From Ciona savignyi (taxonomy: Eukaryota > Chordata > Ascidiacea > Phlebobranchia > Cionidae): DNA of 64,000 nucleotides. Shown here piece after piece: positions 32,001 to 42,441 of the stretch (within the stretch, counting starts at the first letter, position 1; each line of letters starts with the position of its first letter). The DNA is taken from contig CH003131.1 in assembly GCA_000149265.1 (NCBI GenBank), positions 155,503-219,502 of the forward strand. Direction: 5' to 3'. Made by a program: the position numbers and the translations under genes. A model generated the notes under the pieces. That model was not told the origin of the DNA and made no database searches. It was given only the letters and a program-made list of their open reading frames with translations.

Positions 32001-34653
32001 AAACTATATCAGCTAACATTTGGCTCTGAAACCTCTTGCAAAATAAAATTATGTCTAAACGGACAGTATAAACTTTGCCGAAAATCGACCTTTACCTTTT
32101 TTAGCTACCATTTTAGACAATTTCTGCACAATTGGAAATCTACTTCTTGTAAAAATGCGTATTAGAATGCTTTGCACCTCCGTTGCGATCATCATTAGGC
32201 TTTTTTTGTATAGAAATAGCAATATGTATATAAATCGGTCGTGTAAACTTTGCTCCACACAACCGTTCAAAAGCTTCCGGTCTAAACGAGCGTTGTAAAC
32301 TAAAAGTTCGGAGATTTAAGTTTTTCTAGATCATGGAAAATTCCCCTAAAATTAAATTATTCAATCACGTCTAGCAAATTAGCGTTTAAAGCTTCCGAAA
32401 GTTTTAATTTAAATAACTCCTTTCGTTCTAAATGTGCGTTACAAACTTTTGAGTTGCCTAAAACGATAAAAAAATTATTATCTTTCTATTGTTTTAAATG
32501 TGGAATACGAACTAGCACCAGGAAAACACACATTTAGACTCTTCATACTCCAGCTAACTACAGGAGTTTAATTAAGGCGCGTAACACACTTAGGAATTCA
32601 AAACAAGATATAAATTTAAGATGAACCAAAAGATATAGATACCCTCATGTCAATCTTCAATCGTTTTTCATTATATTTTTAAAAACCAAAACTTCAAACC
32701 CCACCGATAACTCTGCTTTGAAGATTATTTTTACTTAAAGTTATTGGATTTAAATAGATCAATCAAACACAGTTGCAATGCCAAATATTAAAGCACACAG
32801 TAAGAAGAAAGGCTCACTACAATTAGTGAATAGGATGGGATATTTATGTTTAACCCGTGAATGGGAAAACCAAGGGGGTTACCACACGGGCAATCGTCAG
32901 ATCAGCTCGCGCCCACCGTCGATATACCGGAGCTATTGCATTGTGTTGTGTATGATTCACACGTTTCTTTTATTTGGTAGAACTCATTAATCCGCTGGGT
33001 TCAGGCAATGTCTGTTAACTGCCTTGCACAAGGACAAAACCGACTAGCTAGCGACCAGTTTTGTACCCGCAACCCTTCGGCTGAAAGGCGGCGCATTGAA
33101 CCGTCAGACTAATAGATCAAAAATCCAGTGAGCAAAGTTAAATAATTACGAAAGTTCAGAAACCACAATGTAGAAATTAAAATTCTACTTTGCATTAACT
33201 CTAATCACTCTAGAAACCAAATTTTGGGAACAATTTATTCTGACGATTGAATGTGTTATAAAGAATTTCATTATGCAAACTGTGGAAATCCGACCATATA
33301 TTTCTCAAATTTGCGTTCCTGTGATAAGGAATAAGGTCCATCACCTTAAATATCACAACAACCCAAGACACTAACCACTATAACTTCCACTGAATCCGCT
33401 TCTTGTAACAGAGCCATCAGTGTAGAAATACAAGCCGATGGACTCGCTTACAAAAGTCACGTTGTGCTGAATGTTCCGCAACTGAGTGACACGATTCCCC
33501 CAGGTTACCTGACAATGATCCAAGATAAAGTTAAATGATAGACATTTAAAAAAGGACTTCATAATTAAGTCAAATAAAATGACAAACAACATTGAGGAAA
33601 AGTTGTATTAAAAGCATGTTCTGAAATTGTAATGGAAAAAATTCCACTTATGTTTACAAAAGTACAAAATAAAACAGATTGGATTCAAATTGTTTGACTG
33701 CTGGTTTCAGGCAATTGTCTTGTCCAAAGTTACAACAAACTACCTAGCGGCTGGTTTTGATGATTCCATAACCTTGGTCCGAGTAAGTCTGGTGCTTTAG
33801 TACGACGCCTTTTAACCGGAAGGTTTAAAGTTCGAAACTGGTCGCTAGCTTGTCGGTTATGTCCTTGGGCATGACACTTAACGGAAATGACTGAAACCCA
33901 GCGGATAAATGGGTTTTACCAAATTGAACGAACGTGTAAATCAAACACAACACACTGCAATAGCTCTGGTAACCCGACGATGGGCGTGAAGTAATTTGAC
34001 GATTGCCCGTGTGTTAACCCCCTTGGTTTTCCCATTTACGGGTATAAACATGAATATCCTTCTATCCTATTCTTTCTTAAACAAACAACGATTTATATGT
34101 AAAAGAAATGTAGCGCACCGTCAAGTAATCACAGCATCTTTCTGTTGATAAACTCCAGACGGTAAATTGAACAAGCAATCCAGTTGGCGCAGTAATATTC
34201 CATCTGCATCTCAAGTTATTTGAGTACGTTGAGGGGTAATTCGGAGAGGTGAGAGATTGCGACACGTTAGTGGCTCGTAATAAACCACCACAAGCTGAAA
34301 ACAAGTTAGTTTCATTGTAATTGGGATTATTGAAATACATACTGATCACTTTAAATCAAAAAAATCTATTTAATAATAAGATAAACAGCTATAAAGCTGC
34401 ACAATTGGATTCATTTTTCCACTGAGATTTCATTTGTTTTAAGCTATTTCGCATGTGTCGACACATTTTACCATAAAAACGCATTGTCAAGAAATGTTGA
34501 AAATGACGCAGTCACATGATTAAAAATTGATTGAGGTTTACAGGTATGTTTTATAAGGGAAAAATACTTACATTGTGATCGGGCAGGTTCTAATAGGATG
34601 ACTTGAAGCAAAATAATTGCAACTCCATAAAACGTAAAACTTGATATTCTCAT
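26094..34653 (-). CDS. Secreted/GPI-type CUB-domain protein, eight exons
   Basis: Exons (descending): 34653-34572, 34294-34119, 33508-33376, 30071-29887, 29580-29442, 28138-28077, 27677-27482, 26209-26094. All phases match, giving ~362 residues. Residues 1-26 are a signal peptide (MRISSFTFYGVAIILLQVIL). CUB1 (~29-130) and CUB2 (~132-239) show the CGG/CGF start, SPNYPSTY or SPGYPGSY, LRCRWNIT or LNCRWNIT, STERCCDYL or STESCCDYL, and GSVTRSGFSGSYS or SSVTRNGFGGSFI ends. A Thr/Pro linker follows (TTPAPTTTTAPS). Then comes only the second half of a third CUB (SDGLALLYGNLS ... LTFVSDSATEFPGFQFSF). The tail, TTPKSTASTNNPITAALMFT then a hydrophobic end VVAVFYHLY, looks like a GPI-attachment signal. 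CUB domains bind proteins or carbohydrates outside the cell; the partner is unknown. Introns hold many SINEs. The exon 6 donor is the least certain, as an alternative GTATGC lies 11 nt earlier but breaks phase. Confidence 0.85.
27120..27408 (-). mobile_element. SINE, full length, mildly diverged
   Basis: Reverse-strand copy from ATAGGATATGTATG to AACCAATGG, between the last two CUB-gene exons. Confidence 0.9.
27715..27892. mobile_element. Two facing SINE scraps
   Basis: A head-like piece in plus orientation (ACATTAGTGTAGTGGTTAAGG, 27720-27740) and a tail in minus orientation (ATAGGATAGGATATTCATG, 27850-27892). Confidence 0.55.
28462..28705 (+). mobile_element. SINE, diverged
   Basis: GTTCGTTGCCCCTCAACCGAAAGG, CTGGTCGTTAGCTAGTCGG and AACCGATGGTGGGCGCAAGG are collinear with the family. 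The tail is lost and a tRNA-Ser-like element follows. Confidence 0.82.
28723..28821 (+). mobile_element. tRNA-Ser-like mini-SINE (~100 bp)
   Basis: ACGGTCGTGTGGCCGAATAG (A-box-like, as in tRNA-Ser TGGCCGAGTGGTTA) ... GCGACCGATACAT ... CATGGCTTCGAAACTAAGCTC (B-box-like). It lacks a paired acceptor stem, so it is not a functional tRNA gene. Confidence 0.72.
30108..30206 (+). mobile_element. tRNA-Ser-like mini-SINE
   Basis: Diverged member: ACGGTCGTGTGGCTGAATAA ... GGGACCGATACATGTAC ... TGGTTCGAAACATGGCTC. It lies just upstream of CUB exon 4 (minus strand), inside intron 3. Confidence 0.7.
30325..30606 (-). mobile_element. SINE, full length
   Basis: Reverse-strand copy from AGGAAAGGATATTCATGTTT to CGACGCACTTAACCACTAG. 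In a CUB-gene intron. Confidence 0.92.
30612..30690 (-). mobile_element. SINE scrap
   Basis: ATACGGGCAATCGTCAGATCA and TTACCGGAGCTATTGCAATG repeat the 3' half of the adjacent SINE. Confidence 0.7.
30740..30950. repeat. Imperfect inverted repeat of ATCGCTTGG units
   Basis: The left arm (ATCGCTTGGATCGCTTGGAG, ~30768-30790) is mirrored by ATGCGATCCAAGCGATC near 30930-30945, separated by ~140 bp. This explains the open 147-codon frame here, which has no family resemblance. Confidence 0.6.
31166..31266 (-). mobile_element. tRNA-Ser-like mini-SINE
   Basis: Reverse orientation: GAGCCAAGTTTCGAACCCAT ... GGTCGCGTTAACCATTTGG ... ACGACCG. The first of two tandem copies. Confidence 0.78.
31286..31388 (-). 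mobile_element. tRNA-Ser-like mini-SINE
   Basis: Second tandem copy, ~120 bp after the first and closely similar to it: GAGCCAAGTTTCGAACCCAT ... CTGTCGCGTTAACCAATTGG ... ACGACCGT. Confidence 0.78.
32830..33112 (-). mobile_element. SINE, full length
   Basis: Reverse-strand copy from ATAGGATGGGATATTTATG to GGCGCATTGAACCGTCAGAC. In a CUB-gene intron. Confidence 0.92.
33785..34072 (+). mobile_element. SINE, full length
   Basis: Plus-strand copy from CCGAGTAAGTCTGGTGC through AGGTTTAAAGTTCGAAACTGG to ATGAATATCCTTCTATCC. It lies between CUB exons 2 and 3. Confidence 0.9.
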
Positions 34654-34842
34654 TTTTTAATGTTAAAATACGATAATACTTACCAAACCTTAGTTAACTT
34701 ACAAATTTATAATGGGCAATTTAATGCAAATATGTAATGGTTAAAAGTTTATGTTTTTATAACCTAATTGTTATAAAATCTAAATATTTATTAAAAACAA
34801 ATTCCATTTTTTTTCTAAAACGCTCTTTTAAAATAAATTAAA

Positions 34843-35110
34843 CTAGAGATTGTTAGCCTGTTAGCCACCTCATATCCACCACGAGTTTTAAAACCCCTGT
34901 TGAGTTTACACTATCAGTTTCCACATTCAGAAACGATCGGGTTCCATGGCTACCTCATTACCCATGGTATATCTTATATAAAGTGTATAACGTATGTTTC
35001 TGCAAGCAGAAAGTAATGATCCTCGAGTTACTATTCAAAACGTGATATCTATAGTTATACAAAGAGTATAACGTTTGTCCTTGAAAGTACAAACGATATT
35101 GGGGACTTAA
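34843..35110 (+). mobile_element. Left part of the CTAG...GTCAAC MITE family
   Basis: CTAGAGATTGTTAGCC..., CCACCACGAGTTTTAAAACC, CCATGGTATATCTTATATAA and TTTCTGCAAGCAGAAAG match the element at 18197-18847 in the reverse direction. The far end is not identified. Confidence 0.62.
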
Positions 35111-35336
35111 TAATCAGTGGTTTGAGTGTGATTAAGTGACAGGGGGTTTTCTTTTTTGTTCGCCATAAATTTAACCATACTTTTCTATTGGTTTTAAGAG
35201 TTTAGCTGATTTATATAAGTGTTAATCGTATTTTATACGAAGTTGTGAATTTTATATTATAACGGATTTCCCGTGATAATTTGCGGAATGTAGTTATGGT
35301 TTGTCCCTTTTACATTTTATTTTATTCACCTAAACC

Positions 35337-35630
35337 GCCCCGTTGGTCTAACGGTTAAGTGGGTCGCCTTTCAATCGAAAGGTTGCAGGTGCGAAACTGG
35401 TCGCTAGCTAGTCGGTTGTGTCCTTGGGCAAGGCACTTTACGGGCATTGCCTGAACCCAGCAGATTAATGGGTTCTACCAAATTAATAGAACGTGTCTAT
35501 CATATACAGCACACTGCAATAGCTCCGGTAACTCGACGATGGGCGCGAGGTGATCTGACGATTGCCCGTGTGTTAACCCCCTTGGTTTTCCCATTCACGG
35601 GGATAAAGATGAATATCCTATCCTATCCCA
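35337..35630 (+). mobile_element. SINE, reference copy of the main family
   Basis: Best-preserved copy. tRNA-related head with an A-box-like (GTTGGTCTAACGGTTAAG) and B-box-like (GGTTGCAGGTGCGAAAC) pol III promoter, body CTAGCTAGTCGGTTGTGTCC, middle ACACTGCAATAGCTCCGG, 3' part GTTAACCCCCTTGGTTTTCC, and a tail of ATCC-type units (ATATCCTATCCTATCC). This matches what I remember of the composite SINE Cics-1 of Ciona; the name was not checked. Confidence 0.95.
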
Positions 35631-36594
35631 AACTTTAAAGAGAAAAATAATCTCCTGTTCCGAAATTTTAACTGCTGTACAATAACCGAACATTCGCAAA
35701 ATGGCATGGGTGTGTAATATTCTTTGGTCTCTCGGTAATTTCCCTCACACAATTTACCCAGAATTGTTACACATTATTTATACGCGTAATAAGACTGTAT
35801 TTATGATTGGTTAGGCATATTCTATTTTGGGGTCTTTCCTGGGGTACACTGGGTAATTTAAATTAAAATTATACATTTATTGTGTACATATTAAATATTC
35901 TTAGAAATTTGCTCTGTATATTCCTTTCTAATCCGGAAATATCGGCAATAAAGCCAAAACTGAACAAAAATGGACCTCTTTTTCACATTTTTTCCGATAG
36001 CGGAAATTCCCCTTGGGGTTTTGTAAAATCAAAGTTCGTTCCTAAATAAGAGCATGCCAGTTAGGATTCCTGTGAGTTTTAACCTGATGTGATAACCACT
36101 TTATGCTAATTGTTTGGCGCCATGACATTCCTGTTACGAAAGTGACGAGGACAACAAAACAAAAAAAAACGGAATAAAATCAACTTTTCCCAACGGTAAT
36201 GCGAAAGGAACCCAAATTCACAAGAAACATTCTCTAAACTGCCTGAGCTAACTTTCAACTAAGCGCCTAATATTTAATACTTCAATTAGAGACATCAAAA
36301 TATACAATGTTATGTTAAGACAGCTATTTCTTTGTGTGCGGAAATCGTGATATTATAAAATAATTTATTTAAACTGTCAAAAAGTGACAAATGCGTGCTG
36401 CGCTTATTCAAGTGATTAATGATCTTTACTAAGAAAATGTAAACTAAACTTTGTTACACAATTTAGATTAAACATCTGGTTTCCAGTTATATCCTTTATT
36501 TACTTTAAAAATAATTTTAATTTGGATAGAATACAAACGGGGTCTACATACCCCAAGTAACCATGGGAAAGCCCTTTAATTATAATATTCATAT

Positions 36595-36700
36595 TACCGG
36601 AACTAGTGAAGTATGTTGTATGTCAGTTTAGTACGCTTCGACGAGCTTGCGACCAATTTCGAATCTTTCGCCTGAAAGGCACAAACTAACCAAGCGACAG
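36595..36700 (-). mobile_element. SINE scrap
   Basis: ACCGGAACTAGTGAAGTATG and CGAGCTTGCGACCAATTTCG are a diverged middle and head. Confidence 0.5.
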
Positions 36701-37199
36701 GGTCGAACTTTTATAATGGGTTCCCATCGGATTTCCAATGGAATTCCTTTTCATAACAAACATATACCGGTAATGGAAAATAGAGAATTTCCATTAAAAA
36801 CACATAATAGAAAAGTTTTTTTCAATTTCTATTGCGACCATTATGACATTATTAACGTAACAACTGACAAATTACAATTGCTTGCTCCTCGTGTTTTCTG
36901 TCGCCATTTCTACTGTTTACCTACAGCATGTTTAAACTGCATCAAACGTGTAACAGTACTGAATATTGGTCTTCGTAAAAGCAGTTGGTGAGTCATTTCT
37001 TTAATGGTAATAATTATGCACTGTGTATAATTAGGTCCAACCGAAAAATGCTCGAATTGAATTAAGTGACCGATATCACCAAGTAATGCTGATTAAAAAT
37101 GATCTTTATTTTTGGTTTGAAAAATAGAGTGTGCTATTAATGAGGATACACCTCGTTTAGGTTAGGTGTTACGTCTTTTTGTGCGTCTACTATACCAGA

Positions 37200-37670
37200 C
37201 GCAACACAACCAGGGTTGCCAGACGCAAAGTACGCTTTACGGCCAAACTGTTTTTGCTTTACGGCCAAAATTCGGCCAATTTGTATCAAGTGCAAAATAA
37301 ACTATTTAATTTAGCCAATTGGGCTATTTATCTCCTTATTTGTTGAAAAATTGTATAATTTTAATTCCCTCCAGATTTGTCAAACCCGTTCAAATGACTG
37401 CCGTTATTATTTTATTTCAAAACGTCATAATCAGCTTTGTGATTTGAAAAATGAGACAATTGATATTATTAATTCATTAACATATATATTTTTTCCCTTT
37501 ATTTCTACTGTAGCGTAAAAATATTATGACGCTTTGGCCAAAAACTTGACAATATGCTTATACGGCCAAATTGGGCCAGATTTTTCCGCACGGCCAAACT
37601 ATTTTTTTTGCGTCCGGGACGATTTTTGTAAGGCCAAATTTCTGAAATTTGGCCGTGAAAGGTGGACTTC
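37200..37670. repeat. GGCCAAA-rich repeat, possible DNA-element remnant
   Basis: Starts near CAGGGTTGCCAGACGCAAAG and carries at least eight GGCCAAA motifs on both flanks of an AT-rich middle, including a mirrored pair (GGCCAAATTTCTGAAATTTGGCC). The start resembles hAT termini, but no matching end was found. Confidence 0.5.
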
Positions 37671-38108
37671 TAGTTACAAAAACGCTAAATTTCAGCAGTT
37701 ACAAAATGTCTTCTAACTTAAACTTGTATTTTATTTTTGCGTTAAGTTGTTACCAAAATTTGCAGTTTTCAATATATTTCACACATTAGACTACTTTAAC
37801 TTGTAAACTTTTATACATAATGAAAATTAATATTAAAACACAAGGCATAAGTCAAATTAAATGCGAAAAATACCACAATCAGTCAGGGAGTCGAATCAAA
37901 ACTCCGAAATCTTAAACGAGGCAGATATTGCGCAACTCTGAATAACAATGGCATTGTTACGATAAAAAGTGTTATTTTTATATATTATATTATTTTTTTT
38001 ATAAACAAATGACGTAATAATTTCAATGTAATATTCTCCCCGCCAAATGTACGACATTTTAACTCAATTAAATAATGTACAACGAAAAAAACATTAAATC
38101 ATTTAGAA

Positions 38109-38467
38109 CAGTGATTCCCAACCGCGGCTCCGAGGGCCGCACGCGGCTCCCAGCTAGCCTTCTTGCGGCTCTCATTGACCTTTGAAAATGCCCTAAAAAA
38201 TATTAGAATCTGATTCTAATAATAAAAAAAAAATTAGTATTCTAAAATTACCCTTGCTTAGTTTAAAGGCTGGGAAAAGAGTTTTAACTTCATAGTTAAG
38301 ATTAGAGGCAAGGAAAGTTGTGAAAAGGCTGCTATTGTTACGTCACTGTTTTCTTAAAGCAGTGTGTTTTCAATTTTTCATGTTTTTATGAGTGTTTTCA
38401 TGCGGCTCCATACGTATTCTAAGATTTGAAATTTGGCCCCGACACTAAAAAAGGTTGGGAACCACTG
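38109..38467. mobile_element. hAT-type MITE, 359 bp, with 8-bp target duplication
   Basis: Termini CAGTGATTCCCAACC and GGTTGGGAACCACTG are inverted complements. It is flanked on both sides by ATTTAGAA (38101-38108 and 38468-38475). GCGGCTCC-type motifs lie near both ends. No ORF. Confidence 0.95.
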
Positions 38468-38825
38468 ATTTAGAATATCGATGGTTGGTGCAAAAGCTTG
38501 GTGTTGCGCATACTTCGCTGTTTCCGACTAAGCAACGGCTAATTCGTCGACGGTTAGTTGTCCTTTTGCAGTAATCACTTTTGAATCTATGAAACTTTTA
38601 TGTCGCGGGAGCCAGGCTGCGGTTCATTTCATTCTATCTAGAGACGAATTTCGCAGCATCGGAAGATTTATCGGGTCGGGTTGCGCCAACACGTTGACGG
38701 CAATTGGCTTCTTTTTCGCCGGTCGAATTTCTTCTTGTACTCGGTTTGCCTTTTACGGTTGCGTTGGCCAAGTTGCATCTGATTCCCACAAAAACTTTAT
38801 CGGTGTAATTTAGCTAACCTGTAAG

Positions 38826-38990
38826 CTACGACATCTTAAATCTCTTGCGTTGTTTGTAGATACTTTGCCTTACCGCACACGAATCTGTCCAGAATATGGA
38901 CTCGCACTCCGGCATCTTCAGTCGTCTCTTTAACCATTGATTAACTTTGACCGATAAACATTCAGCATCGCGCTCCATTCGTGGTATACT
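38826..38990 (-). mobile_element. Doubtful BEL/Pao-like retroelement fragment
   Basis: The minus strand carries a short segment like the RNase H region of BEL/Pao elements (ESIFWTDSCAV followed by KQRKRF). No other part of the element was recognised. If real it is an old, broken fossil. Confidence 0.3.
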
Positions 38991-39189
38991 TTCCGTTGGC
39001 CTTTGATGGTTAAACGTGTTCATATTATCGCCAATAAAAACGACATGTCTGCTCTGATGCTGAGCGAGGCTTGAGCTTTGTTTCCACGCCAAATGTTTCT
39101 GCATTGGTGCACGTTTTAACTAGTGTGACGTTACACACTTAAACAAATAAAGCACCACAATGAAACTTTAATGTTCATTGGAAAATTAC

Positions 39190-39440
39190 GTTCGCTATTT
39201 TGCGTTAAAACTTTAGCACCAACAAAACATCTGCTTAATCCATAATATACGCTTTGTGCAATGGTTGAAGACATGCTCAGTCTACAACGGAAATTGGAGG
39301 AAGTAATAACATTATCGTGATGCGACAAGTGTAAAAGCACGAAGGGATATTTCGCACGTCGCAACCCTTCGGTTAAACAAACACCAGTTTGCATTAATTT
39401 GCTTATCGTCATCTTAAATGGTTAAAACGTTCTTGGTGCG
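39190..39440. repeat. ~230-bp repeat X, copy 1
   Basis: ACTTTAGCACCAACAAAAC ... GAAATTGGAGGAAGTAATAAC ... CAGTTTGCATTAATTTGC. Further copies lie at 41118-41350 and 44525-44760, each next to a copy of the peptide-gene block. Nature unknown. Confidence 0.85.
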
Positions 39441-39836
39441 ATGTTTATTGAGAAAGTCATGTTTCCAAGATGATGATATTTAAAAACACAAATTATAAAG
39501 TTTTATGCGTTTTCCTTAAAAATAGGTAAACGCAAGTATCTTACAGGGAGGCGTTTAACCAATTATTCTCAATTTGACTTCAATGCAAACGCAAAGGGCT
39601 GTCACCTAAAATCCTGCCACAAAAAGCCTAAGTTTGCCCAATATACCAGTTCTTCATCCAATTCGTTTCATGTACAATGCGTTACGATTCATATATATTT
39701 CTTTTATTTTATTTGCATAAATTTAAACAAGGTTTCGTTCATCATGTCGACCTAAAGAAAAATGGAATTTTAAGTTTAGGCAACGTATAGTTTGCATAAA
39801 AATAATAATTTTACCTTGATGGTTACCGTTGAAAGC

Positions 39837-40100
39837 TTATCTTGGATTTTTTTCGGCAACGACATCACCAGCATCTGCCTCATCGGCTTCCATTTCTAAA
39901 ATTAATCTCAGTTAGGCTTCCTTGTACAAACCAATGGTTAAGATGGTAGGTCCAATCAGAGCGTTCGTATGAATATTACCTGAGATTTTATTCAAATCTA
40001 TGCCTTCATTCCATGTTCTTCGACGAGTCCACGCGGCGTCAGATTCATCCGCGGCCAGAAGCACAAGTGCGAGAAGGAGTACGAAGAGAGCTTTATTCAT
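39837..40100 (-). CDS. Small secreted peptide precursor 1 (AMP-like), 59 aa spliced
   Basis: Model on the minus strand: untranslated exon ending 40160, coding exons 40100-39980 and 39895-39837, and an untranslated last exon from 39751. Acceptors are TTTTGCAG and ATTTTAG; the second intron has a textbook branch site (CCTAAC). The precursor starts MNKALFVLLLALVLLAADES (signal peptide), then a short basic segment (AWTRRRTWNEGIDLNKIS) and an acidic tail (EMEADEADAGDVVAEKNPR). Signal, cationic core and anionic tail is the layout of ascidian antimicrobial-peptide precursors, so that role is an inference. If intron 2 (84 nt, a multiple of three) is retained, the tail becomes GNIHTNALIGPTILTIGLYK followed by EA and a stop, giving a hydrophobic C-terminus instead. 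Start: ATG at 40098-40100, directly after the acceptor; an ATG six bases upstream lies in the intron. Confidence 0.75.
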
Positions 40101-40210
40101 CTGCAAAATACATCGTTGTCACCAAAACAGCTTCTGCTGACGAAAATCTAGAAACTTACCTTTGTAGTATTCTTTCAAGAAAGATAAGTTTGTTCGATTG
40201 AGAGCTGGAA

Positions 40211-40216
40211 TTTATA
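40211..40216 (-). promoter_or_regulatory. TATA box of peptide gene 1
   Basis: TATAAA on the minus strand (GGTATAAATTCC) about 30 bp before a likely start site near 40185 and the short untranslated first exon. Identical in copy 2 (43509-43514). Confidence 0.7.
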
Positions 40217-40639
40217 CCACAAATCTAATTGCGAAATAACTTCTCTTTCTTTTGACTGCTGAGCAAGTTCTCTCACATTGCAGGAAACGTATATCCTGGA
40301 TTGAGCAGATACTTCTATTAATGGAAAATCTTTAATTGGAAATGTAATTTTCCATTAAACATTTAAGTTTTCTTTGTGTGGCGTTTGGCGTTGCTTATAC
40401 CCGAAATAACAAACATACTAAAGCTGAACCACAAGTTTCAGGCAAAGTTGTGCACACGTGCACGTTGTCAAGGTGTGTAATTGCTTTAATGGGATTAATA
40501 AAGACTTCAACAATATATCAATTAAACTTTATAACACAAAAGCTACATGGCTACGAGATATATGTGACAACTGGAATAATTTGGAGATTTTGTGTATCAG
40601 CTGCACGATGGAAGTTTTAATACACGAAAGTTAGCAACC

Positions 40640-40750
40640 AGCTGTAATAGATCCGATAACCCGAAAGTGGCCACGACGTAATCTAATGAATGCCCGTGTG
40701 ATAACAACCCTTGCGTTTTTTCATTTAAGAGGATAAAACATAAATATTAT
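40640..40750 (+). mobile_element. SINE, 3' fragment (also duplicated at 43945-44055)
   Basis: TAACCCGAAAGTGGCCACGACG ... AATGCCCGTGTGATAAC. Its presence in both blocks shows that it predates the duplication. Confidence 0.8.
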
Positions 40751-41117
40751 ATAGGCAAATCGAGTTGTAGCATATTGTAAATGGGTTTAATCAATTAATA
40801 GCGCCCTCTTGCGGTTACCATCTTTGAAGATATAGACGAGTTTGTCCTATCCTATTCCTGTGTATGACGTTGTAAGTTGTAACTTGTTCTTGCAAGTTAG
40901 ATTGTCTACCACGCACCCTTTTGTGTTTCTTGCAGAAACATATAGTGAACAATATAATCTTTAAAATAATGTCGGTGCCACTTGCAAAAATGCGCTGTGC
41001 ACACGGGCAAGTCACGTAGCGGATGTTGCCTGAAACTAATGCTTAAATGGGATTATTATAAACTTCAGCAAACTTTTAATTAAATTTAACACAATGAAAT
41101 GTGATAACAACCCTTGG

Positions 41118-41350
41118 GCATTTTGCGTTTAGACTTTAGCACCAACAAAACGTCTGCCCAATCCATAATATACACTTCGTGCAATGGTAGAGAACGTGCT
41201 AAGTCTATAAGGGAAATTGGAGGAAGTAATAACATTGTCGTGATGCGACGAGTGAGAAAGCACGAAGGGATATTTCACACGTCGCAATTCATTTGGTTAA
41301 ACAATCACCAGTTTGCATTAATTCGCTTATCGTCATTTTAAATAGTTAAA
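41118..41350. repeat. ~230-bp repeat X, copy 2
   Basis: Close copy of 39190-39440 in the same orientation. Confidence 0.85.
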
Positions 41351-41431
41351 ACGTTTTATACAGAAAAGTCAAACACAAATTATAACGTTTTCTGCTTCTT
41401 TCTATAGAGAGGTTAAACGTAAGGATCTTAT

Positions 41432-41742
41432 AGGGAGGCGTTCAACAATTATTCTCCACAGGTCTCCAATGCAAATTGAACCCACGAACCCACGTAAAGG
41501 GCTGTCACTCAAAATCCTGACATAGAAAGTCCTACATTTTTTCACAATTTAAAATTAAAGCTGGGATCTGCAACTTTAACTCAAAATCCCTTAAAAATGC
41601 CCTAAACATGTCGAGTTTCACGAAGCACTGCTCTACGATTACAAAACGTTACAGCTAAACGAGAACACCGGCGCGCAGCCTAGCACATGCTGCTTCCAAC
41701 CAACCAAAACATTGGGGAATCACCACCATTGTTACTCTGAAA
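41432..41742. repeat. Left arm of a large inverted repeat
   Basis: GGGAGGCGTTCAACAATTATTC ... ACACCGGCGCGCAGCCTAGC ... TTGGGGAATCACCACCATTG. The inverse complement lies at 42442-42816, separated by ~700 bp. Part of the outer arm also occurs once near 39545-39610. Confidence 0.88.
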
Positions 41743-41759
41743 ACACTGCCTTTTTATAA

Positions 41760-41863
41760 CCAAGCCAAGTTTCGAACTTATGATGGGCTCGTCACTAGGA
41801 CCGGTTTTGGTATGAAAGTCGGTATATGTATCGGTCGCATTAACCATTCGGCCACACGACCGT
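41760..41863 (-). mobile_element. tRNA-Ser-like mini-SINE
   Basis: AAGCCAAGTTTCGAACTTATG ... TCGGTCGCATTAACCATTCGG ... ACGACCGT. Well preserved, between the arms of the inverted repeat. Confidence 0.78.
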
Positions 41864-41882
41864 ACAGAAAACATTCACTTAA

Positions 41883-42010
41883 CTAGAAAGTGTCAACGAA
41901 ATGTAAACCACTATTATTTTAAAACCCCTGTTGAATTCCCGCTATGCTTCTTTTGCGTGCAGAAACTGTCTGTTTACCTAGCTGCCCCCTTGGTATATCT
42001 TATTAAAGTG
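41883..42010 (+). mobile_element. Left end of the CTAG...GTCAAC MITE family
   Basis: CTAGAAAGTGTCAACG, AACCACTATTATTTTAAAACC, GTATATCTTATTAAAGTG. The remainder is not recognised. Confidence 0.58.
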
Positions 42011-42441
42011 AGCTATTACTTCGTTTCATACTTAAATTATCGAACAGGCCGGTTTAAACCACAAATCCAAGCTAATGTCGTGCGCACATGCACATAGGCA
42101 AGGCAGGTGGTTTACGTTGCCTGGAATTGGTGCTTTAATAAGCTTACTACAAACTGCAGCAATCTATTAGTACAAGTTTACATAATACAAACGCTGTGAA
42201 TATACCGAACTGTTGACATGAGGTATAGAAGAATATCTTTGTTATAGCGCCCCCTTACGCTCGGTAATTTGCGTTTCCTATTCACGAGGATAAAACACGA
42301 ATATCACATTCTAACTCTTGTGCTCACAAGCACCAACTCCTCCGTAATATCGCTGCCGCTCCCTTGCAAACCGCAACACCACCGGTCCTATAGATGGCGT
42401 ATAACCAATTAAGACCTCTATGAACGGCAGGATGTGACTTT

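Larger units (their letters stand above)
34654..39640. other. Gene-free stretch upstream of the CUB gene
   Basis: No protein-coding exon recognised. It holds a MITE left end (34843), a young SINE (35337-35630), a SINE scrap, a GGCCAAA-rich repeat (37200-37670), a hAT MITE with clean target duplication (38109-38467), a doubtful BEL/Pao-like fragment (38826-38990) and the first copy of a ~230-bp repeat (39190-39440). Confidence 0.5.
39643..40893. repeat. 1.25-kb duplicated block, copy 1 (with peptide gene 1)
   Basis: Collinear and over 90% identical by eye with 42938-44183 (offset 3298 across the gene). It includes the whole peptide gene, its TATA box, and a downstream SINE fragment (40640-40750). 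The differences cluster in the codons around the signal-peptide cleavage site and in the last exon. Confidence 0.93.

Noticed and set aside
35337-35420. SINE heads as tRNA genes
   Set aside because: A- and B-box-like signals exist, but the acceptor stem does not pair and the sequence continues into the SINE body. The same holds for the tRNA-Ser-like elements.
36647-36991. 114-codon plus-strand ORF
   Set aside because: Begins in a SINE scrap and has no recognisable domain or splice support.
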